Positions 44,289 to 52,845 are shown, numbered from the stretch's first letter. The stretch: 64,000 nucleotides of DNA from CAVSRC01 sp963762605 (GCA_963762605.1 CAVXLJ010000011.1:186001-250000), one strand, 5' to 3'. Numbers and translations: made by a program. Notes: generated by a model not told the origin, from the sequence alone.

Positions 44289-44639
44289 ATGCAGCACACG
44301 CTGACTGCCGATTTTGGCGACCTCGCCGACAAGGCGCAGGAAGTCTCCCACATGATGAAACTGCTCTCCAACGAGCGGCGCCTTCTGCTGCTGTGTCATC
44401 TCGCCGATGCCGGCGAGATGACCGTTGGAGCGCTGGCGGAAAGTGTGGGCTTGAGCCAGTCGGCAGCATCCCAGCACCTGGCTCTGATGCGCGAGGATGG
44501 TCTCATCACCTTCCGGCGCGAAGGCCAGACGCTGCATTACAAGATCGACCACCCCAGTGTGGCGCTCTTCCTGTCCATGCTGAAAACCGCCTATTGCAAC
44601 CCGCCGGCCTCCCCCGGCCAAAGGAAGACCACATGCTAA
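44289..44639 (+). CDS. bigR: BigR-type ArsR family sulfide-responsive repressor
   Basis: 116-residue winged-helix repressor. MMKLLSNERRLLLLCHLADA and GLSQSAASQHLALMREDGLI form the DNA-binding core. Cys36 (in LLLLCHL) and Cys103 (in KTAYCNPP) correspond to the two thiols that form a disulfide or polysulfide bridge in Xylella BigR/SqrR and release DNA. A third Cys is the last residue. It lies beside a persulfide dioxygenase (divergent), overlaps a rhodanese gene and precedes a TauE exporter, the classic BigR regulon. Tandem operators sit in its promoter. Confidence 0.92.
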   Translation: MQHTLTADFGDLADKAQEVSHMMKLLSNERRLLLLCHLADAGEMTVGALAESVGLSQSAASQHLALMREDGLITFRREGQTLHYKIDHPSVALFLSMLKTAYCNPPASPGQRKTTC

Positions 44640-44947
44640 AAGACATCAACGCCGTGCAGGCGCACGAACTGATCGAGAAGAATGCCGTCATTGTCGACGT
44701 CCGCGAGCCCTACGAGATCGCCGCCGAGCGCATCCCGGGCTCGGTCGAGCTTCCTCTCTCACATCTGGCGCGTGGCCGCCCCGCCAACCTGCCGCAAGAC
44801 CGGGCCATCGTCTTCCATTGCGCCTCCGGCGCCCGCACCAAGTCAAACGGCGCGGCGCTGGCCTCGCTGACCAACGGCGATGCCTATAATCTGGTCGGCG
44901 GCATCGGCGCCTGGCGGCGTGCCGGCTTCCGGACCACCCGCGGCTGA
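44633..44947 (+). CDS. Single-domain rhodanese (sulfurtransferase)
   Basis: 104 residues with rhodanese motifs VIVDVREPYEIAAERIPGSV, the active-site loop FHCASGARTKSNG (Cys63) and YNLVGGIGAWRRAG. It should pass sulfane sulfur between glutathione persulfide, thiosulfate and sulfite. The start overlaps the bigR stop by seven bases, so translation is coupled. The TauE exporter gene follows 73 bases later. Confidence 0.92.
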   Translation: MLKDINAVQAHELIEKNAVIVDVREPYEIAAERIPGSVELPLSHLARGRPANLPQDRAIVFHCASGARTKSNGAALASLTNGDAYNLVGGIGAWRRAGFRTTRG

Positions 44948-45020
44948 CGTATCCTTCGCACGACACAACACAAGGCGGCGCGCCGGACCAGACGGTCGAG
45001 CGGCGCGCCTTTTCAACCAG

Positions 45021-45815
45021 ATGACTCTGTTTCAGGACGTGCTGGCGGTTCTCTCCGGCGGCCTTGTCGGCTTTTCGCTCGGCCTCATCGGCGGCGGCGG
45101 CTCGGTGCTTGCCGTGCCGCTGCTGGTCTATGTCGTCGGCGTGAAGAGCCCGCATGTCGCCATCGGCACCAGCGCGCTTGCCGTCGCCGCCAATGCCGCG
45201 CTCAACCTCTACAGCCATTGGCGCGTCGGCAACGTCAAGGTCGGCTGCGCCATCGCCTATGCGGTCTTCGGCATCGCCGGCGCCGCCATCGGCTCGACCG
45301 TCGGCAAGTCGATCGACGGCAACCAGCTTCTCGCCCTGTTCGGCGTCATCATGATCGTGATCGCTGTCTCGATGGTGCGCCGGCCGCCAAGCGCCGGACA
45401 CCCAGAGGTCCAGCTCAACCGCGGCTCGGCCGGGCGCCTGGTTCCCCGCCTCGCCGCAGCAGCGCTCGCCACCGGCTTCCTCTCCGGCTTCTTCGGTATC
45501 GGCGGCGGCTTCCTGATCGTCCCCGGCCTGATCATGGCGACCGGCATGCCGCTGATCAACGCCATCGGCTCGTCGCTGGTTTCGGTGACCAGCTTCGGCG
45601 CCACCACCGCGGCCAATTATGCCCTTTCCGGCCTGGTCGACTGGTGGATCGTGCTTCTGCTGCTCGTCGGCGGCGCGCTGGGCGGCTTCGCCGGCACGGC
45701 AACCGCACGCCGCCTTGCCGGCCAGCGCCGCATGCTGGCGACCGCGTTCGCGGTCATCGTCGGTGCGGTGGGCATCTACGTCGTCTGGCGCGGGGTATCG
45801 GCCATTCTTGGCTGA
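45021..45815 (+). CDS. TauE/SafE family sulfite exporter
   Basis: 264-residue inner-membrane protein with about eight helices. The duplicated TauE/SafE motif is visible as GFSLGLIGGGGSVLAVPLLV and GFLSGFFGIGGGFLIVPGLI, and GTSALAVAANAALNLYSHW and TSFGATTAANYALSGLVDWW are typical. In BigR clusters this protein is thought to export the sulfite made by the persulfide dioxygenase. ATG 45021 lies 73 bases after the rhodanese stop. No terminator was seen; a dispersed-repeat copy lies between this gene and the next. Confidence 0.9.
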   Translation: MTLFQDVLAVLSGGLVGFSLGLIGGGGSVLAVPLLVYVVGVKSPHVAIGTSALAVAANAALNLYSHWRVGNVKVGCAIAYAVFGIAGAAIGSTVGKSIDGNQLLALFGVIMIVIAVSMVRRPPSAGHPEVQLNRGSAGRLVPRLAAAALATGFLSGFFGIGGGFLIVPGLIMATGMPLINAIGSSLVSVTSFGATTAANYALSGLVDWWIVLLLLVGGALGGFAGTATARRLAGQRRMLATAFAVIVGAVGIYVVWRGVSAILG

Positions 45816-45833
45816 TTGCTACGGCGTACCGGA

Positions 45834-45866
45834 CGGAATTGACCCCATCTGACGGCCACTGGCTCT
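45834..45866 (+). repeat. Diverged copy of the 33-base repeat found near gmk
   Basis: Begins CGGAATTG and ends GGCTCT, with CCCATCTG in the middle, and matches 673-705 at 24 of 33 positions. It lies between convergent genes and its last bases overlap the stop of the gene at 45865-46062. Confidence 0.5.
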
Positions 45867-46062
45867 AGTCATGGCTGCCAGTATGGCGCTCTGCCAGCCA
45901 TACGGCGGATTCGTTCTTGATCCACCGCTCGGCATCAGCTTCGGTGTCGAAATTCGGCACCTGTGCCGTTCTGCCGTTGTCCCAAGTCACCTGGACGAAC
46001 CAACCATCACCGCTCTTGAGCGGATGGGGTTTGAAATGAACCGGTGACGGGCCCAATGCCAT
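45865..46062 (-). CDS. Conserved hypothetical small protein
   Basis: 65 residues. The central part GGDGWFVQVTWDNGRTAQVP-like (from KSGDGWFVQVTWDNG) followed by FDTEADAERWIKNESAVWL has the look of a compact beta-beta-beta-alpha unit in which a DGR turn precedes an amphipathic helix. Similar short proteins are common in Rhizobiales and have no known role. The ATG at 46062 and the codon pattern support it as a gene. It faces the TauE gene tail to tail with 49 bases between. Confidence 0.65.
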   Translation of the reverse strand: MALGPSPVHFKPHPLKSGDGWFVQVTWDNGRTAQVPNFDTEADAERWIKNESAVWLAERHTGSHD

Positions 46063-46226
46063 GGTCGCAATATGAAGGCGCCGGCCGAAGATCGCCAGGG
46101 CGAAAGCAAACTGCCGCAGTCGAATTGGTCGTTGCGTCCCGCGGCCACCCCTTCACGAAATCACCGTTCTGGCCCACACTCGCCCGCCGAACAGCACTGT
46201 TCGGTCGCAAGTCGCGAGGGCCTCTC

Positions 46227-46427
46227 ATGCGCCTGATCCAAGGCATCATCATCGGGATTGCCATCACGGTCGGAGCGGCGTTCATCCACGACACCGTCGC
46301 GCCGCCGGACCCCGCCGCGCCGCTCTTGCGGCAGCAGCAGATCGTCAACTGGGATGTGCTCGGTAGGGTGGCGAACAATCAGATCGCCGCTGCCAAGCGC
46401 CTGTGGAACCAGGCTTTTGGGCGATAG
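46227..46427 (+). CDS. Small single-pass membrane protein
   Basis: 66 residues: MRLIQGIIIGIAITVGAAFI forms one transmembrane helix or uncleaved signal, followed by HDTVAPPDPAAPLLRQQQIV and a soluble end (NNQIAAAKRLWNQAFGR). A GAGGG box lies seven bases before the ATG. No family recognised, though short proteins of this form occur in other Rhizobiales. It is divergent from the small gene at 45865-46062 with 164 bases between and has no obvious operon partner. Confidence 0.6.
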   Translation: MRLIQGIIIGIAITVGAAFIHDTVAPPDPAAPLLRQQQIVNWDVLGRVANNQIAAAKRLWNQAFGR

Positions 46428-46642
46428 GCCCCAGGCTTGCCCGTCACGGGGAAGATTGACGCCGCCCTGTTCCGGGCATTGCCGGACCCCGCGAATCCCG
46501 TTGGCATAGGGCCTGCAGGCAGAATACCGTCGCATTCAGCATTTCGTTACCCAACCGCCTATTGAAGCGTGCGAAGATTCCGCCACATCATGTTTCCGTT
46601 GCCTGGCTTGGGCGCCGGGTGCAGACCGGAGGGGGACTTCGC

Positions 46643-47170
46643 GTGCGAACCAATCGCATCATTGCGTTATTGACCGGGACCTGTCTGGCTGTGCTGGCGC
46701 TCGGCCAATCGGCTCGCGCGGACATCTTCATCAGCATCAACAAATCCACTCAGCGCATGACTGTGACCGTTGACGGCCAGACGCGCTACAACTGGCCAGT
46801 GTCGACCGGGAGACCCGGCTACGACACACCCAGCGGCACATTCAGACCGTTCCGCATGGACCTCAAGCATCGCAGCACCGAGTACGACAATGCGCCGATG
46901 CCCTACTCGATCTTCTTCACCGGGAGCGGCGACGCCGTGCACGGCACGTATGAGCGTGGTCTCGGACGCGCGGTCTCGCACGGCTGCGTACGGCTGTCGG
47001 TCAAGAACGCTGCCACCCTGTGGGATCTGGTGAAGCGGGAGTCGATGTACAGCACGATCGTGCAGATCAGCGGTTCGGTTCCCGGCGCAGCGATGGTGGC
47101 TCGCAACAACCGGCGCAACAATCGCAACGGGTATCCGCCGCTGTTCCCGTTCTTCCCGTCCGGGCGCTGA
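46643..47170 (+). CDS. L,D-transpeptidase (YkuD domain)
   Basis: Forms 3-3 peptidoglycan cross-links or attaches proteins in the periplasm. The 175-residue product starts at GTG 46643, eight bases after GGAGGGGG. It has a signal peptide (IIALLTGTCLAVLALGQSARA) and the YkuD core: SINKSTQRMTVTVDGQTRYN, WPVSTGRPGYDTPSGTFRPF, and the catalytic loop AVSHGCVRLSVKNA (His113, Cys115). A basic Asn/Arg-rich C-terminus (RNNRRNNRNGYPP) follows. It stands alone. A longer TTG start at 46562 is less likely. Confidence 0.92.
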   Translation: MRTNRIIALLTGTCLAVLALGQSARADIFISINKSTQRMTVTVDGQTRYNWPVSTGRPGYDTPSGTFRPFRMDLKHRSTEYDNAPMPYSIFFTGSGDAVHGTYERGLGRAVSHGCVRLSVKNAATLWDLVKRESMYSTIVQISGSVPGAAMVARNNRRNNRNGYPPLFPFFPSGR

Positions 47171-47200
47171 CGCGCGCCGGGGTTACCGCCCTGGCCGCCG

Positions 47201-48025
47201 TCAATCGTCCCAGTCCGGGGCGACGCCAGGCGGATTGGCGCAGCGCAGCTTGTGTGTCCGCGCCAGCGCGGTGATCTCCGCCATCTCGGAATCGCCGAGC
47301 GTGAACGTGAAGATATCGAAGTTCTGGCGGATGCGCTCCGGAGTCACGCTCTTCGGAATGGTGACCACGTTCTCCTGCTGGATGTCCCAGCGCAGCACCA
47401 CCTGGGCCGGCGTCACGCCCTTGGTCCTGGCGATGCGCTGGACCACCGGGTCCTCGAGCACGGCGCCACGGGCGATCGGCGCGTAGGCGGTGAAGATCAT
47501 GCCGTGCTGGCGGGTGGCCGCCATCAACGCGTCCTGATTGAGATACGGGTGGTACTCGCACTGATTGGTGACCAGCGGCGCCTCGGTCGCGGCCCACGCT
47601 TCTTCGAGCAGTTTGACGGTGAAGTTCGACACGCCGATGTGGCGGGTCCAGCCGGCTTGCCGGCAGGCATTGAGCGAGGCGATGGTCTTGGCGATCGGAA
47701 CCGTCCGGCTCGGCCAGTGGATGAGCAGGAGGTCAACCTGATCGACGTCGAGCAGCCTGAGGCTACGCTCGACCGAAGCCTTGAAGGCGCCGTCCTCGGC
47801 GTCCTCCGGCCTCACCTTGGTGGTGATGAAGATGTCCTCACGCTTGACCCCGGAGGCGCGGATGCCTTCCGCCACCTTGTCCTCGTTCTGATAGCCGGCG
47901 GCGGTATCGACGGCGCGGTAGCCGATCTTCAGCGCTTCGGCGACCCCGCGGGCGCAGTCCTCGCCCGCAGAGCGGAAGGTTCCATATCCGATGACGGGCA
48001 TGCGCGCGCCATGTGCCGTGACCAT
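47201..48025 (-). CDS. Aldo/keto reductase (2,5-diketogluconate-reductase-like)
   Basis: 274-residue NADPH-dependent reductase. VDTAAGYQNEDKVAEGIRAS holds the catalytic Asp and Tyr, FITTKVRPED the Lys, and DLLLIHWPS the His. GVSNFTVKLLEEAW and NQCEYHPYLNQ are the usual barrel signatures, and IPKSVTPERIRQNFDIF is the NADPH phosphate-binding loop. It belongs to the AKR4/5 group with broad carbonyl substrates. ATG 48025 is chosen. It ends 30 bases from the convergent L,D-transpeptidase stop. It is unrelated to the first aldo/keto reductase at 25482 beyond the fold. Confidence 0.9.
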   Translation of the reverse strand: MVTAHGARMPVIGYGTFRSAGEDCARGVAEALKIGYRAVDTAAGYQNEDKVAEGIRASGVKREDIFITTKVRPEDAEDGAFKASVERSLRLLDVDQVDLLLIHWPSRTVPIAKTIASLNACRQAGWTRHIGVSNFTVKLLEEAWAATEAPLVTNQCEYHPYLNQDALMAATRQHGMIFTAYAPIARGAVLEDPVVQRIARTKGVTPAQVVLRWDIQQENVVTIPKSVTPERIRQNFDIFTFTLGDSEMAEITALARTHKLRCANPPGVAPDWDD

Positions 48026-48230
48026 CTGCACCGGTGATTCTCCAGGGAATTTGGGTGTGTGCGAAGTGGCGGGACCGACAGGATGGAGCCACTGGCCACC
48101 CTGGTCAACCGCGTATGCCAGCGCCGGTGCGAGACCATCGTCCAGCGGCCGGGAAGCGCACCGGCCACCGATCGCGCCTCGCATCCGGCGCCTTCAGACC
48201 CTCGGGCGCCAGTGGCGCACCAGGGCTGTC

Positions 48231-49382
48231 TCAGACTGCGGCGCGCACCGCAGCGATCACCCGGTCCACCTCGCCGTCGGTGAGGTCGGGATGGATGGGC
48301 AGGCTGAGGACCTCGTTGGCAAGCATTTCGGAAACCGGCAGGTGGCGGCCATCATAGTCCTTGAAGGCCGGGTGCTGGTGGAGCGCCAGGCGGTAGAACA
48401 GGCCGGTCCCGATGCCCTCGCCGTTCAGCCGCTCGCGCACCGCATCGCGCTGTTTCACGCGGATGGTGTAGAGCGAAAAGGCGCTCTCGTAGCCGGCCGG
48501 AATGCGCGGCACCGTGACCGCATCGGCAAGTGCCTCGGTGTAACGCTGCGCAATGGCGCGGCGGCGCACCAGCTCCTCGTCGAAGACCTCGAGCTTGGCC
48601 AGCAGGATCGCCGCCTGCAGTGTATCCAGACGCCCGGTGAGACCGAGCACATGGGCCTCGTCGCCGTCGCCGGCACGGCCGTGCGAGCGGATCATGCGCA
48701 CCTTTTCGGCCAGATCCGCATCTTCCGCCAGGATCGCGCCGCCGTCGCCATAGCAGCCGAGCGACTTGGTCGGGTAGAAGCTGGTGGCGCTGATCGGCGC
48801 CAGCGCGCCGACACGCTTGTTGCCCGAGGCGCCGCCGAAGGCCTGCGCCGAATCGGCAAGCACCGTCATGCCGTGGCGGGCGGCGAGCGGCGCGATCGCC
48901 GCATAGTCGGCCGGCAGGCCGAAGAGGTCGACGGGCATCACTGCGCGCGGCCGCAACGTGCCAGCCTGCAGCGTCTCGCCAATGGCGCGCTCGAGGTCGG
49001 CCGGATCGATATTGAAGGTCCCTGCGAGGACGTCGACGAAGACCGGCGTGGCGCCGACCGAGACGACGGACGCAGCCGAGGCGGCGAAGGTGAAGGCCGG
49101 CACGAAGACGGCGTCGCCGGGCTTCACACCCATCGCCATCATCGCGATCATCAGCGCGTCGCGACCGCTGGAAACGCCGATGGCATGGCCGACGCCGGCA
49201 AAGGCGGCGAGCTTCTGCTCGAGTTGGGCGACCTCCGGACCGAGCACGAACTGGCCGTGGGCGAGCACTGCATCCATGCGCCGGCGGATGTCGCCCTCCA
49301 GCCGTGCGCGCTGGCGCTGCAGGTCGAACAGATTGATGCGCGTGTTCGCAGCGACGGCAAGCGCCGGGCGTGATGGGCTCAT
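48231..49382 (-). CDS. DegT/DnrJ/EryC1/StrS family sugar aminotransferase (GnnB-like by context)
   Basis: 383-residue PLP aminotransferase for keto-sugars. NLFDLQRQRARLEGDIRRRM and GPEVAQLEQKLAAFAGVGHA open the fold. VFVPAFTFAASAASVVSVGA lines the cofactor site, and the PLP lysine lies in SFYPTKSLGCYGDGGAI. LTGRLDTLQAAILLAKLEVF and FYRLALHQHPAFKDY are typical. It is four bases downstream of a Gfo/Idh/MocA dehydrogenase. Such a dehydrogenase/aminotransferase pair makes UDP-GlcNAc3N (GnnA/GnnB) for amide-linked lipid A, found in several Rhizobiales, or related diamino sugars (Wlb type). The exact sugar is inferred, not shown. Confidence 0.85.
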   Translation of the reverse strand: MSPSRPALAVAANTRINLFDLQRQRARLEGDIRRRMDAVLAHGQFVLGPEVAQLEQKLAAFAGVGHAIGVSSGRDALMIAMMAMGVKPGDAVFVPAFTFAASAASVVSVGATPVFVDVLAGTFNIDPADLERAIGETLQAGTLRPRAVMPVDLFGLPADYAAIAPLAARHGMTVLADSAQAFGGASGNKRVGALAPISATSFYPTKSLGCYGDGGAILAEDADLAEKVRMIRSHGRAGDGDEAHVLGLTGRLDTLQAAILLAKLEVFDEELVRRRAIAQRYTEALADAVTVPRIPAGYESAFSLYTIRVKQRDAVRERLNGEGIGTGLFYRLALHQHPAFKDYDGRHLPVSEMLANEVLSLPIHPDLTDGEVDRVIAAVRAAV

Positions 49383-49386
49383 GGTT

Positions 49387-50334
49387 CTAGATACTCCGTG
49401 TGGCCGGCGCCGGTCCGTCGGCGATCGCCGCCTGGATGCGCTCGGCAATGACCAGCGCCGCGGCCCCCGCCCGTCCATCAACCAGCGGCGGCGCTCCGGT
49501 GGCGACGCTGTTGAGGAAGGCGGCGATCTCGGCGCCGAGATTGTCGTGGGGGGTGAGCGGAACCGTCTCGGCCGCGCCGCGACCGGCGCGTGGCCTGATC
49601 GACAGCGTCGGGCCGGCGAGGTCGGCGAAATAGATCGTGCCCGGCTCGGTCACCGTCAAATGGCGCTGGTTCTCCGGCGCCGAACGGCTTGCCGACAGCG
49701 TTGCAATGATGCCGTTGGCGAAGGTCAGCCAGGCTTCCGCGTCGTCGGTCAGCCCGCTCACCGACGACGAGCCATTGGCCGCCACCGACGTGACCGGCGA
49801 TCCGGCGAGTGTCAGCACCAGGTCGATGTCGTGAATCATCAGGTCGATAACGACGTCGACATCGGCCGATCGCCCTGTCCATCCGGTCCGGCGCACCGCG
49901 GCGATGCGGCGGGGATCGGCGAGACGTCGGGCGAGCTCGCCAATAGCCGGCGAGAAGCGCTCGATGTGCCCGACCTGAAGGACGACGCCTGCCCGCTCGG
50001 CGCGCGCGACAAGGTCTTCGGCCGAAGCACTGCCGGCGGCGAGCGGTTTTTCCATGAACACATGCACGCCGGCGTCGAGGAAGTCGCAGGCGACGGCGTG
50101 GTGATGGGTCGCCGGCACGGCGATCGACACCGCCTCGACCCGGCCGATCAGGGCGCGATGGTCGGTGAATGCCTCCGCCCCGGTGTCGGTGGCAATCGCG
50201 TCGGCGCGGGCGCCATCGGCATCGGCGACGGCGACGAGCACAGCCGCGGGGTGGCCGGCATAGTGACGGGCATGATGCCGCCCGAAAGCGCCGAGCCCGA
50301 CGACGCCGACCCTGATGCCCTCACTGCTGGTCAC
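49387..50334 (-). CDS. Gfo/Idh/MocA family oxidoreductase (GnnA-like by context)
   Basis: 315-residue NAD(P)-dependent sugar dehydrogenase. The Rossmann start is RVGVVGLGAFGRHHARHYAG, EKPL in VFMEKPLAAGSASAEDL is the catalytic-Lys motif, GHIERFSPAIGELARRL follows, and DLMIHDIDLVLTLAG carries the second conserved His. The start is GTG 50334. With the aminotransferase four bases downstream it forms a two-gene unit for a 3-keto then 3-amino nucleotide sugar. UDP-GlcNAc is the favoured substrate by analogy to GnnA of Acidithiobacillus and lipid A chemistry of Rhizobiales. Confidence 0.86.
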   Translation of the reverse strand: MTSSEGIRVGVVGLGAFGRHHARHYAGHPAAVLVAVADADGARADAIATDTGAEAFTDHRALIGRVEAVSIAVPATHHHAVACDFLDAGVHVFMEKPLAAGSASAEDLVARAERAGVVLQVGHIERFSPAIGELARRLADPRRIAAVRRTGWTGRSADVDVVIDLMIHDIDLVLTLAGSPVTSVAANGSSSVSGLTDDAEAWLTFANGIIATLSASRSAPENQRHLTVTEPGTIYFADLAGPTLSIRPRAGRGAAETVPLTPHDNLGAEIAAFLNSVATGAPPLVDGRAGAAALVIAERIQAAIADGPAPATRSI

Positions 50335-50591
50335 GCTGCACTCAACCCCGGCGCTCCACGCGCCCCTCGAATCTCGGCCGGCACGTTAGACGGGCGCGGC
50401 CAAGCACGCCCTTAAAGAATTGCAATCACCTGAAATATGGCGCGACAGGGCCGAAATCCCCAAAAAGGCGCCGAAATCCCTCCCACCGGGGCGCAACTTC
50501 CTGTCTATATCACCCAATTGCGTAAAATCCGGCCCGTCTATACGACTTGTGAGTTTCCGGCGGCCTGCCGCCGCCTTTCGGAGCGACGCCG

Positions 50592-51437
50592 ATGATCACC
50601 GTGCCGGAGCTGACCGCAGACGCGCTGGGCCATTTCCTTTCCGACTACATGAAGCGCCGCTACGGCCAGTCCGAAAGCCGGCTGGTCGAGTTGGTCCCCT
50701 CGGTTGCCCGCATCGCGCTGGAATGCATCGGCAACAGCGACGCGCTCTACCACAATGTCGAGCACACCATGCTGGTGACGCTTGCCGGCCACGACATCCT
50801 GCGCGGGCGGGCGCTGCGCTCCGATATGTCGGCCAGCGACTATGCTCATATGATCGTCGCCTGCCTGTTCCACGACATCGGCTACGTGCGGGGCCTGCTG
50901 CCGGGCGACGACGCCGAGGGCTACGTGATCGACGCCGATGGCAACAAGGCGAAGATCCCCCGTGGTTCTTCCGACGCGGCGCTGACGCCCTACCACGTCG
51001 ACCGCTCGAAGCTGTTCGTCAAGCACCGCTTCGATGGCATCGCCCAGCTCGACGCCGATCGCATCTGTCGCGCCATCGAGGGTACGCGCTTCCCCGGCAA
51101 CATGCCCGCCGATCTCAACGCGGTGGATGAAGAGGTGGCCCTGCTGCGCGCTGCCGACCTGATCGGTCAGCTCGGCGACCCGCATTACATCCGCAAGGCC
51201 AACGCGCTCTATTACGAGTTCGAGGAGGCTGGCCTCAACCGGCAACTGAACTACGGCAATCCGGCCGACCTGGTCGACCGCTACCCGCAGTTCTATTGGA
51301 ACATGATCTCGCCCTTCATCCAGACCGCCATCCGCTATCTGCAGGTGACGTCGAGCGGGCGCCAATGGGTCGCCAACCTCTATTCCAACGTCTTCCGCGC
51401 CGAGCGCGACCTGGCGCTGTGCGGGCCCCAGCAATAG
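50592..51437 (+). CDS. HD-domain metal-dependent phosphohydrolase
   Basis: 281-residue cytosolic protein. The metal site is split between YHNVEHTMLVTLAGHDIL (His) and IVACLFHDIGYVRGL (His-Asp), with a further Asp in LLRAADLIGQLGDPHYIRKA. The pattern is that of HD/PDEase-like hydrolases acting on nucleotides or cyclic nucleotides. The C-terminal NYGNPADLVDRYPQFYWNMI and IRYLQVTSSGRQWVANLYSN are well conserved in Rhizobiales homologues of unknown function. It is divergent from the oxidoreductase gene with 257 bases between and ends 154 bases before the acyltransferase gene. Confidence 0.82.
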   Translation: MITVPELTADALGHFLSDYMKRRYGQSESRLVELVPSVARIALECIGNSDALYHNVEHTMLVTLAGHDILRGRALRSDMSASDYAHMIVACLFHDIGYVRGLLPGDDAEGYVIDADGNKAKIPRGSSDAALTPYHVDRSKLFVKHRFDGIAQLDADRICRAIEGTRFPGNMPADLNAVDEEVALLRAADLIGQLGDPHYIRKANALYYEFEEAGLNRQLNYGNPADLVDRYPQFYWNMISPFIQTAIRYLQVTSSGRQWVANLYSNVFRAERDLALCGPQQ

Positions 51438-51591
51438 GCGCAAAACCCAGCGCGCGGCAAACGCCGGCCCCGGCCCGCACGGGCTTCGGCGACCTGCCTT
51501 CGGCGCTTCGCCGCCTTTGCGCGCGACAGGCGTTCGTTAACGATTTTGGCGGCTACTACGCAGCACCCTCGCGAACGGGCAAGCGGGTACG

Positions 51592-52689
51592 ATGCGGTTC
51601 CACCAACTCGATACGCTGCGCTTCTTCTTTGCCGGCTACATCGTCTTCGGACACGCTATCGGCTGGGTCTGGTTCGCCAGAAACGGCGGTCTGGCGGTTG
51701 ATTTCTTCTTCATCCTCTCCGGATTCGTGCTGACGCACCTGCTGTTCCGCGAGCGCCTCACGTTCGGCCGTTTCTTCCTGATGCGGTTCGCGCGCATGTG
51801 GCCGTTGCACATGGTCACCATGATCGCCATGTGCCTGATCCTCGGCGCTCTGGGCCTCTGGCCAAGCCCCGGCGTGGTCGCCGTCAACACGCTCATGCTT
51901 CAGGACGCCGGCATTATCGACAAGCTGACGCTCAATTGGCCGTCCTGGTCGATCTCGGCCGAGATGATCATCGGGCTCGCGATCCTGTACCCGATCGCAA
52001 GATTGCGTGCGCCGGTGGCGGCGGCGGCGGCCGTTGCCATCTCTCTCGTCATGCTGCTGCAGCAACCGGGCAATTTCGATCAGTTTCACAGCCAGCCGTT
52101 CGGCTTTGTCTCGATAGGGCTGGTCAGGTGCATATTCGGGACCGGCCTCGGCTATCTCGCCTACGAGGCGTATGCCCGCCTTGAACGGAATCGCCTGCCC
52201 TCTGCCGTTGCAGCCGGTCTGCACATCGCCATCCTGTGCCTGTTCGCATTGTTCATGGCCTGGCCGCTGAACAATGCCGAAATGGTCGCCGGCGTCCTTG
52301 CATGCGCTGTCGCCATCGTCTTTCTGGCAAGCGAACGATCGGTCGTCACCGATCTTCTGGCGCATCCAAGGATCAGCTGGTTGGGGTCCATCAGCTTCGG
52401 CATCTACATGGTCCACGCGCCAATTTTGAGCGCTCTGCGCACCTGGTCGCTTCTGCCGCGAGCCGGCGCATTCGAATCGGCGCTACAGCAGGGCCAGATG
52501 CAAACCATGCTGTTCGACTATGCATTCGGTCTGACGATCTTTTTCATCGCGCTCATGCTGATCGCAAGCGGCGCCTATCACCTGGTGGAAATGCCGGCAA
52601 AGAAGGCGCTGACCTCGGCGTTCACCCGCGGCAAGGCGGCATTGCCCGGCACGGCGCGGCGGAGAGATTCAGGGACCGCCCTTACCTAG
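51592..52689 (+). CDS. Acyltransferase 3 family membrane protein
   Basis: 365 residues with about ten membrane helices. The family signature is visible at the N-terminus: QLDTLRFFFAGYIVFGHAIG (the His-containing active region, usually R-x-x-AxxxVxxxH) and GLAVDFFFILSGFVLTHLLF. The catalytic-arginine-type segment FFLMRFARMWPLHMVTMI follows, with SISFGIYMVHAPILSAL near the end. These OafA/YrhL-like enzymes acylate glycans such as O-antigen, exopolysaccharide or Nod-type factors. The acceptor is unknown. The nearby sugar dehydrogenase/aminotransferase pair makes a lipopolysaccharide role plausible. Confidence 0.86.
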   Translation: MRFHQLDTLRFFFAGYIVFGHAIGWVWFARNGGLAVDFFFILSGFVLTHLLFRERLTFGRFFLMRFARMWPLHMVTMIAMCLILGALGLWPSPGVVAVNTLMLQDAGIIDKLTLNWPSWSISAEMIIGLAILYPIARLRAPVAAAAAVAISLVMLLQQPGNFDQFHSQPFGFVSIGLVRCIFGTGLGYLAYEAYARLERNRLPSAVAAGLHIAILCLFALFMAWPLNNAEMVAGVLACAVAIVFLASERSVVTDLLAHPRISWLGSISFGIYMVHAPILSALRTWSLLPRAGAFESALQQGQMQTMLFDYAFGLTIFFIALMLIASGAYHLVEMPAKKALTSAFTRGKAALPGTARRRDSGTALT

Positions 52690-52712
52690 AGCGCCATGGC
52701 CGTCCCGCATGC

Positions 52713-52738
52713 GAAAAGCCCCGCCACATGGGCGGGGC
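52713..52738 (-). terminator. Intrinsic terminator of tRNA-Leu
   Basis: On the minus strand GCCCCGCC, five-base loop, GGCGGGGC, then TTTTCGC: an 8-base GC stem with a short T-run, about 23 bases beyond the tRNA 3' end. Confidence 0.75.
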
Positions 52739-52760
52739 TCTGCTGGCTGTTCCGAAAAAA

Positions 52761-52845
52761 TGGTGCGGTCGAGAAGACTCGAACTTCCACGGGTTGCCCC
52801 ACAGCGACCTCAACGCTGCGCGTCTACCAGTTCCGCCACGACCGC
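52761..52845 (-). tRNA. tRNA-Leu (anticodon GAG)
   Basis: Class II tRNA read on the minus strand. The acceptor arms GCGGTCG and CGACCGC pair fully. The anticodon stem CAGCG/CGCTG encloses TTGAGGT (anticodon GAG), a long variable arm follows, the T-loop contains GTTCGAGTC, and CCA is encoded (52763-52761). It decodes CUC and CUU leucine codons. A terminator follows at 52713-52738. No integrase gene or duplicated 3' end was seen nearby, so there is no sign of an element inserted here. Confidence 0.97.
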
